From: JAJISG01 sp964347325
GTDB lineage: Archaea; Thermoplasmatota; Thermoplasmata; RBG-16-68-12; JAJISG01
Direction: 5' to 3'
DNA: 64,000 nucleotides
NCBI GenBank assembly: GCA_964347325.1
Contig: CAYFYA010000001.1
Location: 137,158-201,157, forward strand
In this document: piece after piece, positions 25,102 through 32,785 of the stretch
Position numbering within the stretch: position 1 is the first letter of the stretch
How the letters are laid out: the number at the start of each line of letters is the position of its first letter
Notes under the pieces: model-generated
Database searches by the model: none
What the model was told of the DNA's origin: nothing
Seen by the model: only the letters and a program-made list of their open reading frames with translations
Made by a program: the position numbers and the translations under genes

Positions 25102-25398
25102 GTGGCTCGACGGACGAAGAAGGTGGGTGCCGCAGGCTCCTTCGGGCCCCGCTACGGTGTGAGGGCGCGCAGGAGGACCGGGGCCATTCTCGAGAGGAAA
25201 TCCCGGTGGCACGTGTGCCCACGATGCCGCCATCCCTCCGTGAAGAGGGTCGCCTCCGGAATCTGGAGGTGTCGGCGGTGTGACTTCAGCTTCGCAGGGG
25301 GCGCCTACCGCCCTATAGTTACTACCGCCGTCAGAAGGCAGGTCTCTCGGCGCACGTCCCTGGAGGAGATCGAGGTCCCCGAAGGATCGGAGGAGTGA
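25102..25398 (+). CDS. rpl37ae: 50S ribosomal protein L37Ae
   Basis: Zinc-ribbon large-subunit ribosomal protein, 98 residues. It begins with the basic stretch RTKKVGAAGSFGPRYGVR and has the metal pairs CPRC and CRRC. The C-terminal tail (RTSLEEIEVPEGSEE) is longer and more acidic than in most archaea. GTG 25102 starts 4 nt after the rrp42 stop. Confidence 0.93.
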   Translation: MARRTKKVGAAGSFGPRYGVRARRRTGAILERKSRWHVCPRCRHPSVKRVASGIWRCRRCDFSFAGGAYRPIVTTAVRRQVSRRTSLEEIEVPEGSEE

Positions 25399-25400
25399 AG

Positions 25401-25535
25401 ATGTACAAGTGCGCAGTCTGCCACGAACCTGTCAGGGCCAACATAAACACCGTCGGAATCCAGTGCGAGCACTGCGGCTCCAAGATCTTCTACAAGGAGA
25501 GGCCCAACGTCAAGAAGGTCATCAAGGTGCGATAG
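25401..25535 (+). CDS. rpoP: DNA-directed RNA polymerase subunit P (Rpo12)
   Basis: Small zinc-ribbon RNA polymerase subunit of 44 residues: MYKCAVCHEPV, then CEHCGSKIFYKERP and a basic end KKVIKVR. The two CxxC pairs bind zinc. ATG 25401 is 2 nt after the L37Ae stop and follows GGAG. Its place between L37Ae and pcc1 is conserved in archaea. Confidence 0.95.
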   Translation: MYKCAVCHEPVRANINTVGIQCEHCGSKIFYKERPNVKKVIKVR

Positions 25536-25769
25536 GTGAGGAAGGCCACGATAGTTCTGACCACAGAACACGGGGAAAGGCTGGAGGCAGCCCTGGCACC
25601 TGAGGCGAGAAGGGCTCTCCCCAGAACCACCGTCTCTACGTCGTCGCGTGAGGACGGGTTCAGGCTTGACATCGAGGCGAGGGATACCAGCGCCCTCAGG
25701 GCCGCCCTCAACTCCTACCTCAGGTGGATCTCCACAGCCTTGAAGATGATGAAGGAGGCCAGAGGATGA
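25536..25769 (+). CDS. pcc1: KEOPS complex subunit Pcc1
   Basis: Dimerisation subunit of KEOPS, which makes the t6A modification of tRNA. The 77-residue protein shows the Pcc1 pattern: ALAPEARRALPRTTV, then GFRLDIEARDTSALRAALNSYLRWIST. GTG 25536 begins immediately after the rpoP stop. Another KEOPS subunit, Bud32, is at 59481; Kae1 is not in the window. Confidence 0.88.
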   Translation: MRKATIVLTTEHGERLEAALAPEARRALPRTTVSTSSREDGFRLDIEARDTSALRAALNSYLRWISTALKMMKEARG

Positions 25770-26140
25770 AGGAGATACCCCCACAGCTCCAGAATCAAAT
25801 CAACCAGTTCCGACAGCTCCAGCAGCAACTCCAGGTCATAACCGCCCAGAGAGTCCAGATGGAGACGAGGCTGAAGGAGGTGGAGGTCACCTTGGAGGAG
25901 CTCTCGAAGGCCGAGGACAAGACCCCCATATACAGGAGTATCGGCAGCCTGCTCATCAGGGCCAAGGAAAAGGACGACGTCAAGAAAGAGCTGGAGGACC
26001 AGAAGGAGACTCTGGCCATCCGGGTGAAGACGCTGGAGAAGCAGGAGAAGTCCCTGGCCGAGCGATATGAGAGGATGCAGCAACAGATCTCCGAGGCCCT
26101 GGGCGGCGCCGGCCTCGGTGGTGGAGCCGGAGCTAGCTAG
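25766..26140 (+). CDS. pfdB: Prefoldin subunit beta
   Basis: Chaperone subunit (124 residues) with two long coiled coils around a beta hairpin: IPPQLQNQINQFRQLQQQLQ, TPIYRSIGSLLIRA, then a helix from KEKDDVKKELE. The end is Gly-rich (LGGAGLGGGAGAS). ATG 25766 overlaps the pcc1 stop as ATGA, so translation is coupled. Confidence 0.94.
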   Translation: MKEIPPQLQNQINQFRQLQQQLQVITAQRVQMETRLKEVEVTLEELSKAEDKTPIYRSIGSLLIRAKEKDDVKKELEDQKETLAIRVKTLEKQEKSLAERYERMQQQISEALGGAGLGGGAGAS

Positions 26141-26180
26141 CTGGCAAAACGGTTAAGTGCCGCCCCCAGTTGGTGTACAC

Positions 26181-26828
26181 ATGGCTGAGCGAGGTCCCGC
26201 ACCGTCCCAAGCCGCCCAGCCCATGCTCATGCTCATGATGTTCATGGTGGTCATGTTCATTCTGTTCATCCCCCAGGCTAGAGCCGCTCTGGGTCTGGCC
26301 GCCGGGTTCGTGTTGGAACCGCTGATCGGCTTCGGCGGGAGGTACCCCGTGGCCACAATCATTCTGGCGGGAATGATACCGCTGACGATCTCCATCGTCC
26401 TGCGACACTTCATGGTGGACTGGATGGCTGCCGGTAGGATGGCGGAGGTGAACAGGGCCATCGGCAAGGAGATGCGCCAGGCTCTATCCCAGCGAAACCA
26501 GGTCAAGATGAAGAAGCTGCAGGAGACCAGGGCGGAAGTGATGAAGGAGTTCGGCCCCGTCATGAGCGCCCAGATGAAACCGACGGTCATCACCATGCTC
26601 CTCTTCATCACTGTCTTCGCGTGGTTGAGCACCTACGTCTACTCGACCCCCGCCGATTTGACCTTCGCCGTTCCGTGGGATTCCAACGCCTTCCTGCCCC
26701 ACTCGACGGTCCTGCCCAACTGGATCCTGCTCTATTCTGCCCTGACCCTACCCCTTAGCCTGGTGCTTCCCCGGGTCCTGAAGTACTACTCTTTCACCCG
26801 GAAGCTTCAGGCGATGGGGCAGGGCTAG
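26181..26828 (+). CDS. DUF106 membrane protein (Oxa1/EMC3-like insertase)
   Basis: The 215-residue protein has a Met-rich hydrophobic N-terminal segment, about three membrane helices and a cytoplasmic basic coiled coil (RQALSQRNQVKMKKLQE) between TM1/2 and later helices. Archaeal DUF106 proteins are thought to be distant Oxa1/YidC/EMC3 homologues that insert membrane proteins. In many archaea this gene sits by adk, L34e, cmk, L14e and cbf5; here only cmk and cbf5 follow, without L34e or L14e. Confidence 0.88.
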   Translation: MAERGPAPSQAAQPMLMLMMFMVVMFILFIPQARAALGLAAGFVLEPLIGFGGRYPVATIILAGMIPLTISIVLRHFMVDWMAAGRMAEVNRAIGKEMRQALSQRNQVKMKKLQETRAEVMKEFGPVMSAQMKPTVITMLLFITVFAWLSTYVYSTPADLTFAVPWDSNAFLPHSTVLPNWILLYSALTLPLSLVLPRVLKYYSFTRKLQAMGQG

Positions 26829-26837
26829 GGGAGCCGC

Positions 26838-27383
26838 ATGCCCAAGGTCATCGCCATAGGCGGTCCTCCGGGAAGCGGGAAGACGACCGTAGCAGAGCTA
26901 CTCGCCACGAGGAAGGGGTTTCGGCTGGTCTCAGCCGGCCAGCTCTTTCGCCGCATGGCTGACGAGCGAAACCTCAGCCTGGAGCAGTTCGGGGAGCTGG
27001 CATCGAGGGATCACGCCATCGACCGTGAGCTGGACGGCACCGTTGCTGAGGAGGTGCAATCCTGTGTCTCGGATGGTCAGGATGTCGTCGTAGAGGGGAG
27101 GCTCCAGGCAATCCTGCTGCAGCGGGTGGGACTAGAACCCCTCAAGGTGTGGTTGGATGCCCCCCTGAACGTCAGGGTCGAGCGTATCTCTGGGAGGGAG
27201 TCGAAGACCAGGGTGGCGGCGCGCTCAGAGATAGTCGAGAGGCAGGCTCTCGAGGCCCAGAGGTACCGCGAGATCTACGGGATAGACTTGGAGGAGGTCA
27301 GTGGCTACGACCTGGTCGTGGACACGACAGGTCGGACCCCCGCGGAGCTAGTAGAATTTCTGGTTCAGGAGCTGGGCCTGTGA
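26838..27383 (+). CDS. cmk: Cytidylate kinase
   Basis: Phosphorylates CMP/dCMP with ATP. The 181-residue archaeal-type enzyme has the P-loop IGGPPGSGKTTVAELLA, GFRLVSAGQLFRRMA, the substrate segment DVVVEGRLQAIL and the lid motif RISGRESK. It lies between DUF106 and cbf5, overlapping the cbf5 start by 4 bp, as in conserved archaeal clusters. Confidence 0.92.
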   Translation: MPKVIAIGGPPGSGKTTVAELLATRKGFRLVSAGQLFRRMADERNLSLEQFGELASRDHAIDRELDGTVAEEVQSCVSDGQDVVVEGRLQAILLQRVGLEPLKVWLDAPLNVRVERISGRESKTRVAARSEIVERQALEAQRYREIYGIDLEEVSGYDLVVDTTGRTPAELVEFLVQELGL

Positions 27384-28339
27384 CGCCCCTGGTGAAGGTG
27401 GAGGATCTCAGCCCTCCACGCTACGGGAAGGCTCCTGAGGAGCGCACCCTAGTGGAGCTGTTGGCAGCTGGCGTCGTGGTGGTCGACAAACCCCAGGGTC
27501 CGACCTCCCACCAGGTCACGTCCTGGGTGAGAGATCTGCTTGGTGTCCCCAAGGCCGCTCACGGGGGTACCCTGGACCCACGGGTTACGGGAGTCCTCCC
27601 CATCGCCCTCGATGGCGCGGTCAGGGCCGTGGACGCTCTCCATGCGGGCCAGAAGGAATACGTGGGCGTCCTTCGTCTACATCAGGACGTTGCCGAGGAC
27701 CGGGTGCGGGAGGTCCTGAAGGAGTTCGTGGGGGACATATACCAGATGCCTCCCGTCAGGGCTGCGGTCAAGCGAGAGATGAGAGTGCGCCGCATCCACA
27801 GCCTCGAGATGCTGGAGCGGCTTGGCAGGGACTTCCTGTTCCGGGTTAGGTGCGCAGCGGGTACCTACATCAGGACGCTCTGCGTGGACATCGGCGAGGC
27901 GTTGGGGGTCGGATCCCACATGCAGGACCTCAGACGGATAGGTACAGCGGGCTTCACGGAGGATGACGCCACTTCGATGAACGACCTCAGGGATGCCTAC
28001 ACTTTCTGGAAGGAGGATGGAAACGCCGAAGAGATTCTGAGGATCCTACGACCCATGGAGGTGATGTTGAGCCATCTCCCTAGGGTTGTAGTGAAAGACA
28101 CGACCGTAGACGCCCTCTGCCACGGTGCCAACCTGGCCGCCCCGGGTATTGTGGAGATAGACGAAGGCCTCTCCACAGGGGATCTGGTCGCGATCCTGAC
28201 CAGGAAGGGTGAGGCTATAGCCCTCGGCTTGGCGATGATGACCGCGAGTCAGATGCTCTCATCTGGCAAGGGAGTCGCGGCTCAGCTCGAGAGGGTGCTG
28301 ATGAAGCCGGGCACCTACCCCAAGCTGTGGAAGAAGTAG
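27380..28339 (+). CDS. cbf5: tRNA/rRNA pseudouridine synthase Cbf5 (TruB family)
   Basis: Catalytic subunit of H/ACA guide RNPs and tRNA U55 pseudouridylation, 319 residues. The catalytic Asp lies in HGGTLDPRVTGVLPIAL; VVVDKPQGPTSHQV and FRVRCAAGTYIRTLCVDIG are further family blocks, and a PUA domain fills the last 80 residues. GTG 27380 overlaps the cmk stop. The open frame extends to 27149 but only in a shadow of cmk. Confidence 0.94.
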   Translation: MTPLVKVEDLSPPRYGKAPEERTLVELLAAGVVVVDKPQGPTSHQVTSWVRDLLGVPKAAHGGTLDPRVTGVLPIALDGAVRAVDALHAGQKEYVGVLRLHQDVAEDRVREVLKEFVGDIYQMPPVRAAVKREMRVRRIHSLEMLERLGRDFLFRVRCAAGTYIRTLCVDIGEALGVGSHMQDLRRIGTAGFTEDDATSMNDLRDAYTFWKEDGNAEEILRILRPMEVMLSHLPRVVVKDTTVDALCHGANLAAPGIVEIDEGLSTGDLVAILTRKGEAIALGLAMMTASQMLSSGKGVAAQLERVLMKPGTYPKLWKK

Positions 28340-28396
28340 CCATCTCGGTAGCTTTAATGAACGGGGCTCCCTTTCAAGCTCTGCTGCTTGTGCCAA

Positions 28397-28482
28397 GCCG
28401 AGGTCGCCTAGTCCGGTAGGGCGCCAGCCTGGAGAGCTGGTGGCGGGCAACCGCCTCGGGAGTTCAAATCTCCCCCTCGGCG
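28397..28482 (+). tRNA. tRNA-Ser (GGA)
   Basis: The 86-nt type II tRNA has acceptor GCCGAGG pairing with CCTCGGC, anticodon arm CCAGC-CTGGAGA-GCTGG with GGA at 28431-28433, a long variable arm (TGGCGGGCAACCGCCTC) and T-arm GGGAG-TTCAAAT-CTCCC. No intron; CCA not encoded. A CTTTAATG box lies about 40 nt upstream. Confidence 0.95.
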
Positions 28483-28487
28483 CTCAC

Positions 28488-29525
28488 CTATCTCCTTCCC
28501 GGTCGGACTACCTCCTTTAGCCTGTCGATGGGACCCACGGGGTAGGGATCGACGCCCCGCGCTATGGCGAGGTAAACGCTGACCATGTCTCCGAGGTGAA
28601 CCAGTTCCAGGACCTGATTAAGGAGGGATGTGTCCGTGGCTTCGACGACTAGTACTGAGACCCTCTCCCTCATCATGGCGATGGTCACCTCCATCTGGGC
28701 GTTGAGCGGTGAATCCTCCGGGGCTGTGAGTACGATTGGAGCAAAGCGCCCGACATCCGGGTCCTCCATCCAGCCTACGAGCTCGTTGTGGTTCGCCTCT
28801 GGGAAGACACCGCTCCAGGCGAGGACCTTGGCCATCTCGTTGAACTCCGTCTGCCACCTGCGACCGACCGCTCCCAGGTGAGGAGGAGCGTATACGATCG
28901 GTGTCCGTTCCCGGATCTCCATGGCGATGGACTTGGCCCTATTCTTCGTCGACGGCACCGATGGAGACCAACGTTCGCGTCGCCGTCCCAGGAAATGAAT
29001 GGCTTCGTCGAGCTGTCCTCTGAGGTCGGGGAGGGGAATCGACAGAAGTGCGAGCAAGGGGGCTAGGAGGTATCCAAGTGCACCGCGCGGCGGAAGGCCT
29101 GCTGGTATCGTCAGGTGGTGACTGCCTCTTGAGAGGGCCGTATCCCGCAATTCACCGCCCGAGCTGACGGCGAGGGTAGGGAGCTCCTGAGACAACGCCT
29201 GCCGATAGCATGAAAGGGTCTCCCACGTGTCGCCGGAGTAGCTGAGGAATACCAGAAGGTCCTCCGGGCGAATGAAGGGGGGCAGGCCGAAGTCCCGCAC
29301 TACGTGGACGGGGTAGCCACCTGCCCTGGCCACAGTTCCCGCCAGGTCCCCCGCTATGGCCGAGCCCCCCATGCCGAAGACCACCAGGGACCCGTCGTCG
29401 CGGGGCTGGACTTCCACCCGGCTGGAGAGGCGAAGACCCTCCTCCAGCTGTTCAGGCAGGGACCCGACAATGCCCAACATGCCGTTTTGGTCGATGGCCT
29501 TCCTTCGCTGGGGGTCGTCCAGCAT
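28488..29525 (-). CDS. Bifunctional phosphoglucose/phosphomannose isomerase
   Basis: Interconverts glucose-6-P, fructose-6-P and mannose-6-P. The 345-residue protein has two SIS folds: VVFGMGGSAIAGDL and FLSYSGDTWETL in the first, the active-site ETEF-like TEFNEMAKV and EANHNELVGW in the second. The length matches archaeal PGI/PMI. ATG 29525 is used (a TTG lies one codon earlier). It diverges from ribB. Confidence 0.9.
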   Translation of the reverse strand: MLDDPQRRKAIDQNGMLGIVGSLPEQLEEGLRLSSRVEVQPRDDGSLVVFGMGGSAIAGDLAGTVARAGGYPVHVVRDFGLPPFIRPEDLLVFLSYSGDTWETLSCYRQALSQELPTLAVSSGGELRDTALSRGSHHLTIPAGLPPRGALGYLLAPLLALLSIPLPDLRGQLDEAIHFLGRRRERWSPSVPSTKNRAKSIAMEIRERTPIVYAPPHLGAVGRRWQTEFNEMAKVLAWSGVFPEANHNELVGWMEDPDVGRFAPIVLTAPEDSPLNAQMEVTIAMMRERVSVLVVEATDTSLLNQVLELVHLGDMVSVYLAIARGVDPYPVGPIDRLKEVVRPGRR

Positions 29526-29629
29526 CAATGGGCGATGGTGGGTGCCAAGAAAGGATTATGGGATTCCTCCTAACCAATATCCTGGTATCTACAAAAAGAA
29601 TATTAATGCCCCGGGAGTGGCGTTCAGCG

Positions 29630-30364
29630 ATGAGTTCTGTGGTGGAGAGGTCCCTGTTAGACCTCTCGCGGGGGAGACCCATTCTCGTCTACGACGCCGA
29701 CGGCAGGGAGGGCGAGACCGACATCGTGGTGCCTTCGGAGTTCGTCACCGCCGCCACCATCAGGACCTTGAGGAAGGAGGCCGGTGGCTTCATATGCGCC
29801 ACGGTTCCACATCAGCTCGCCAGGAGACTGGGCCTGCCTCTGATTGAGGAGGCCCTGGACAGGCTCAAGGGCCACTACCCGGTCTTCCAGAAACTCGTGA
29901 GCGGATCCCCGCCCTACGATTCGAGGTCATCCTTCAGCGTCACCGTCAATCACCGCAGGACCTACACAGGCGTCACCGACCGTGACAGAGCTCTCACCAT
30001 CTCATCCCTGGCGCGTGTCTTCCGGGAGGTCGCTGACTACAGCGAGAGCTGGGCCCAGCAGGTGTTCTCGAGTGAGTTCAGGTCTCCGGGCCATGTGCCC
30101 CTCCTCATCACCGACGACCCGCTGTTGGAGGGTCGGAGGGGCCACACGGAGCTCGGGACAGCTCTGGCGATTATGGCGGGTGTAACCCCCACAGTCACGC
30201 TCTGTGAGATGATGGGGGATCGTGAGGGAGCCCTGTCGAAGGAAGGGGCAAAGAAATATGCCAGAGACAGGAATCTGGTCTTCACCGAGGGGCGGGAAAT
30301 CGTAGAGGCTTGGCGAAGATGGTCCGGGTCATGGCTACAGGAGTCTTTGATATCCTCCACCTAG
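29630..30364 (+). CDS. ribB: 3,4-dihydroxy-2-butanone 4-phosphate synthase
   Basis: Makes the four-carbon precursor of riboflavin from ribulose 5-phosphate. The 244-residue protein has DADGREGETDIVVP with the acidic catalytic residues, RRTYTGVTDRDRA and GRRGHTELGTALAIMAG. ATG 29630 lies about 28 nt after an AATATTA box, so it is probably leaderless. It overlaps ribL by 46 bp and opens a four-gene riboflavin/FAD cluster. Confidence 0.93.
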   Translation: MSSVVERSLLDLSRGRPILVYDADGREGETDIVVPSEFVTAATIRTLRKEAGGFICATVPHQLARRLGLPLIEEALDRLKGHYPVFQKLVSGSPPYDSRSSFSVTVNHRRTYTGVTDRDRALTISSLARVFREVADYSESWAQQVFSSEFRSPGHVPLLITDDPLLEGRRGHTELGTALAIMAGVTPTVTLCEMMGDREGALSKEGAKKYARDRNLVFTEGREIVEAWRRWSGSWLQESLISST

Positions 30365-30780
30365 GCCATCTCCACTATCTGCGACAGGCCAAGGAGCTGG
30401 GGGATGATTTGGTGGTCGTGGTGGCGCGGGACTCCACGGTGCGGCGCATGAAGCACGATCCAATCACATCGGAGGAGATGAGAAGGGACCTCGTTGAGTC
30501 CTTGAAGCCCGTGGACGAGGCCATCCTGGGCCACGAGGGAGACATCTATAAGACCGTCGAGAAGGTCAAGCCCGACGTCATCGCCCTGGGTTGGGATCAG
30601 CCCTTCGACCCTGAGGAGGTCGAGAAGGAGTGCAGGAATCGGGGCGTGGAGGCCAAGGTTGTCCGGTTGGAGAAGCTCGAGGGCGATCTCGACGGCACGA
30701 CCAAGATCATCAGCAAGATCATCAGCATGTGGAACTTCCAGCAGCGGATGACCAGGATTGAAGACGTTGGGGAGGGGTGA
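30319..30780 (+). CDS. ribL: FAD synthetase (FMN adenylyltransferase), archaeal RibL type
   Basis: Transfers AMP from ATP to FMN. The 153-residue nucleotidyltransferase has the motif FDILHLGHLHYL (HxGH) and the second motif around GDLDGTTKIISKI. The archaeal RibL family is related to glycerol-3-phosphate cytidylyltransferases, but the surrounding rib genes support FAD synthesis. ATG 30319 lies inside the ribB 3' end. Confidence 0.9.
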   Translation: MVRVMATGVFDILHLGHLHYLRQAKELGDDLVVVVARDSTVRRMKHDPITSEEMRRDLVESLKPVDEAILGHEGDIYKTVEKVKPDVIALGWDQPFDPEEVEKECRNRGVEAKVVRLEKLEGDLDGTTKIISKIISMWNFQQRMTRIEDVGEG

Positions 30781-31256
30781 CCGCGCGGCGCATTGGCATC
30801 GTGGATACGACCTTCGCGCGCTTCGATATGGGAGAAGCGGCGGAGCGGGAGCTCAAGGCCACCGGCACGGGCTTCAAGATACACAGGCGGACCGTCCCAG
30901 GGATCAAGGACCTTCCCGTGGCCTGCGGGGCGCTCATCGAGGAGGGGTGCGACATCCTCCTGGCCATGGGGATGCCTGGCCCCCTTCCCGTGGATAGACA
31001 GAGTGCCCTGGTGGCCGACTACGGACTCCAGCAAGTTCAGGTTTCCACAGGCACGCCCATCCTAGGGGTCTTCGTGTACGAGGACGAAGCGGAGGATGAG
31101 GTGGAGCTGGCGCGACTGGCGGATCGAAGGTCGAGGGAGCATGCTCTCAATGCGTACAACCTCCTCTTTCGGCCGCGGGTACTCAGGAGGAACGCGGGCA
31201 TGGGCCTGAGGGAGGGGCACGAGGATGCTGGCCCCTTGAGGGCCGCCTGCAGGTAG
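30777..31256 (+). CDS. ribC: Riboflavin synthase, archaeal type
   Basis: Converts two lumazines to riboflavin. The 159-residue protein belongs to the archaeal pentameric class, which is related to lumazine synthase and unlike the bacterial enzyme: IGIVDTTFARFDMG, RRTVPGIKDLPVAC, ILLAMGMPGP and SREHALNAYNLLFRP. GTG 30777 overlaps the ribL stop by 4 bp; ribH follows after 9 nt. Confidence 0.93.
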   Translation: MTARRIGIVDTTFARFDMGEAAERELKATGTGFKIHRRTVPGIKDLPVACGALIEEGCDILLAMGMPGPLPVDRQSALVADYGLQQVQVSTGTPILGVFVYEDEAEDEVELARLADRRSREHALNAYNLLFRPRVLRRNAGMGLREGHEDAGPLRAACR

Positions 31257-31265
31257 GTGTCTACA

Positions 31266-31697
31266 ATGCCCAACCTAGGGATCGTGGTGAGCGAGTTCAA
31301 CGCTGACGTGACCTTCGTCATGCTCGAGAGGGCCAAGGATCACGCGGCCTTTCTCGGAATGACTGTGTCTGAGGTCGTGAAGGTGCCCGGGGTCTACGAC
31401 ATGCCCCTGGTGCTGAAGAAGCTGGTTCAGAGGAAGGACATAGACGGCGTGGTAGCCCTCGGTGCAGTGATTGAGGGGGAGACCAAGCACGATGAATTGG
31501 TAATTCAACACACAACCAGAAAGATGGCGGACCTGGCGGTGGAGTTTGAAAAGCCCATCGGTCTGGGAATCTCGGGCCACGGAGAGACCAGGCTGCAGGC
31601 CTTGGATCGTGTCGATAAGGCCAAGGAGGCCGTTGAGAGCGTGGCGAAGATGCTGAAGTCCGTGGAGCAAGCTTCGGGCGGTGGCTCTCGCCGATAA
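31266..31697 (+). CDS. ribH: 6,7-dimethyl-8-ribityllumazine synthase
   Basis: Condenses the RibB product with the pyrimidine precursor. The 143-residue protein has VSEFNADVTF, PGVYDMPLVLKKL, LGAVIEGETKHDEL with the catalytic His, and a PIGLGISG segment. ATG 31266 follows AGGTAGGTG. It is the last gene of the cluster ribB-ribL-ribC-ribH, which covers the late steps from ribulose 5-phosphate to FAD apart from pyrimidine formation. Confidence 0.94.
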   Translation: MPNLGIVVSEFNADVTFVMLERAKDHAAFLGMTVSEVVKVPGVYDMPLVLKKLVQRKDIDGVVALGAVIEGETKHDELVIQHTTRKMADLAVEFEKPIGLGISGHGETRLQALDRVDKAKEAVESVAKMLKSVEQASGGGSRR

Positions 31698-31760
31698 TAG
31701 GTTATAGTTCTCCCCCAATCAGGGTCGGCTGACCTCGCCGAGGGGGGCGTGGTGGGGCGC

Positions 31761-32120
31761 ATGGCCGACATTCCCAAGATCGAGGAGATTCTAGAGGAGA
31801 TCGAGGCCCTGGAGGGTGTGAGCGAGGCCATCTTGGTCTCGCGGTCGGGGATGTACATTGCAGGCAAGCTGCCCACCAACGTCCACCCGGAGACCTACGC
31901 CAGCATGTTTGCGGTCCTGCTGGGCGCGGCCGACACCGCTAGCGCCGAGCTTAAGGAGACCCTCTCCAGCGTCGTGGTCAACCTGGAAGATTCTCGACTC
32001 GTCGCCATGCCCAACGGTCCCAAGGCCATCTACGTCCTTAGGGTCTCGAAGCGTGTGAAGGTCCAGGGGCTCAAGGATAGCCTCGCCTCCTTCTCGACGC
32101 GCCTCCAGGAACATCTCTAA
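31761..32120 (+). CDS. Roadblock/LC7 domain protein
   Basis: The 119-residue single-domain protein has the Roadblock alpha/beta pattern: EEILEEIEALEGVSEAILVS, GMYIAGKLP, ASMFAVLLGAADTASAEL and YVLRVSK. Such proteins regulate small GTPases or act as scaffolds; no GTPase gene is adjacent. The frame is open four codons upstream. A TTATAGTT box lies about 55 nt before the start. Its end overlaps the convergent PHP gene by 4 bp. Confidence 0.87.
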   Translation: MADIPKIEEILEEIEALEGVSEAILVSRSGMYIAGKLPTNVHPETYASMFAVLLGAADTASAELKETLSSVVVNLEDSRLVAMPNGPKAIYVLRVSKRVKVQGLKDSLASFSTRLQEHL

Positions 32121-32785
32121 ATCTTCCGGAAGCCGCGGAGGATCCAGTTGCTAACGGACGTGGCTACGTAGCGGCCAGTTCTGCGCCAATCTCTGCTCAC
32201 ACCGGCGGTTCTCCCACGCCCCCTTTTAAGGGCCGTCAGCACGTCTTCCTCGCTCTCAAGATTCTCCGGGAGGAGGACTATGGCCTTCCCGACATCTGCG
32301 AGTCCGTGGGCGTCACTCCCAGCTGTCCCTGGCAGCCCCAGCTCATCGGCGAAGGCCTCCGCCCTCTCATTGTGACCGGCGATGGACCGGGCGTTCAGGA
32401 CTTCGATGGCGTGGAGGCCTGCTGAGCGGGCAACATCCTCCCCCATGCCCGACCAGAAGCGATGGGGGTGAGCGGCCACGGCGAAGCCCCCGAATTCTGC
32501 AATTCTCTCGACGGTCTCCCCAGCACTGAGCCCTCGGGGCACTTCTTCATCCAGGCCGTAGGCCAGGATGTGTCCCTGGGCGGACGAGACCTCCATTCCA
32601 CGAACTATGATGAGGCCGTGATCCCTTCCTAGCTCCAGGGCGGCCTCGGACCCCCTGAGGCTGTTATGATCGGAGATGCTGATGCCGTGGATTCCCCGCC
32701 TTGCAGCCGTCTTGAGGAGGGCCTCAACCTCCAGCGAGCTGTCCAGGGAGTACTTGCTGTGGGTGTGGAGGTCGAGCCTAAGCAA
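32117..32785 (-). CDS. PHP-domain phosphoesterase
   Basis: The 222-residue PHP protein has metal-binding motifs LDLHTHSKYSLD, ISISDHNSLRG, RGMEVSS, AAHPHRF and GSDAHGLADVG in the standard order. Related small PHP proteins hydrolyse phosphoesters, for example histidinol phosphate or nucleotide products, but the substrate is not predictable here. TTG 32785 follows GAGGTGA at about 7 nt and abuts the metG stop, so it is probably co-transcribed with metG. Confidence 0.88.
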   Translation of the reverse strand: MLRLDLHTHSKYSLDSSLEVEALLKTAARRGIHGISISDHNSLRGSEAALELGRDHGLIIVRGMEVSSAQGHILAYGLDEEVPRGLSAGETVERIAEFGGFAVAAHPHRFWSGMGEDVARSAGLHAIEVLNARSIAGHNERAEAFADELGLPGTAGSDAHGLADVGKAIVLLPENLESEEDVLTALKRGRGRTAGVSRDWRRTGRYVATSVSNWILRGFRKI

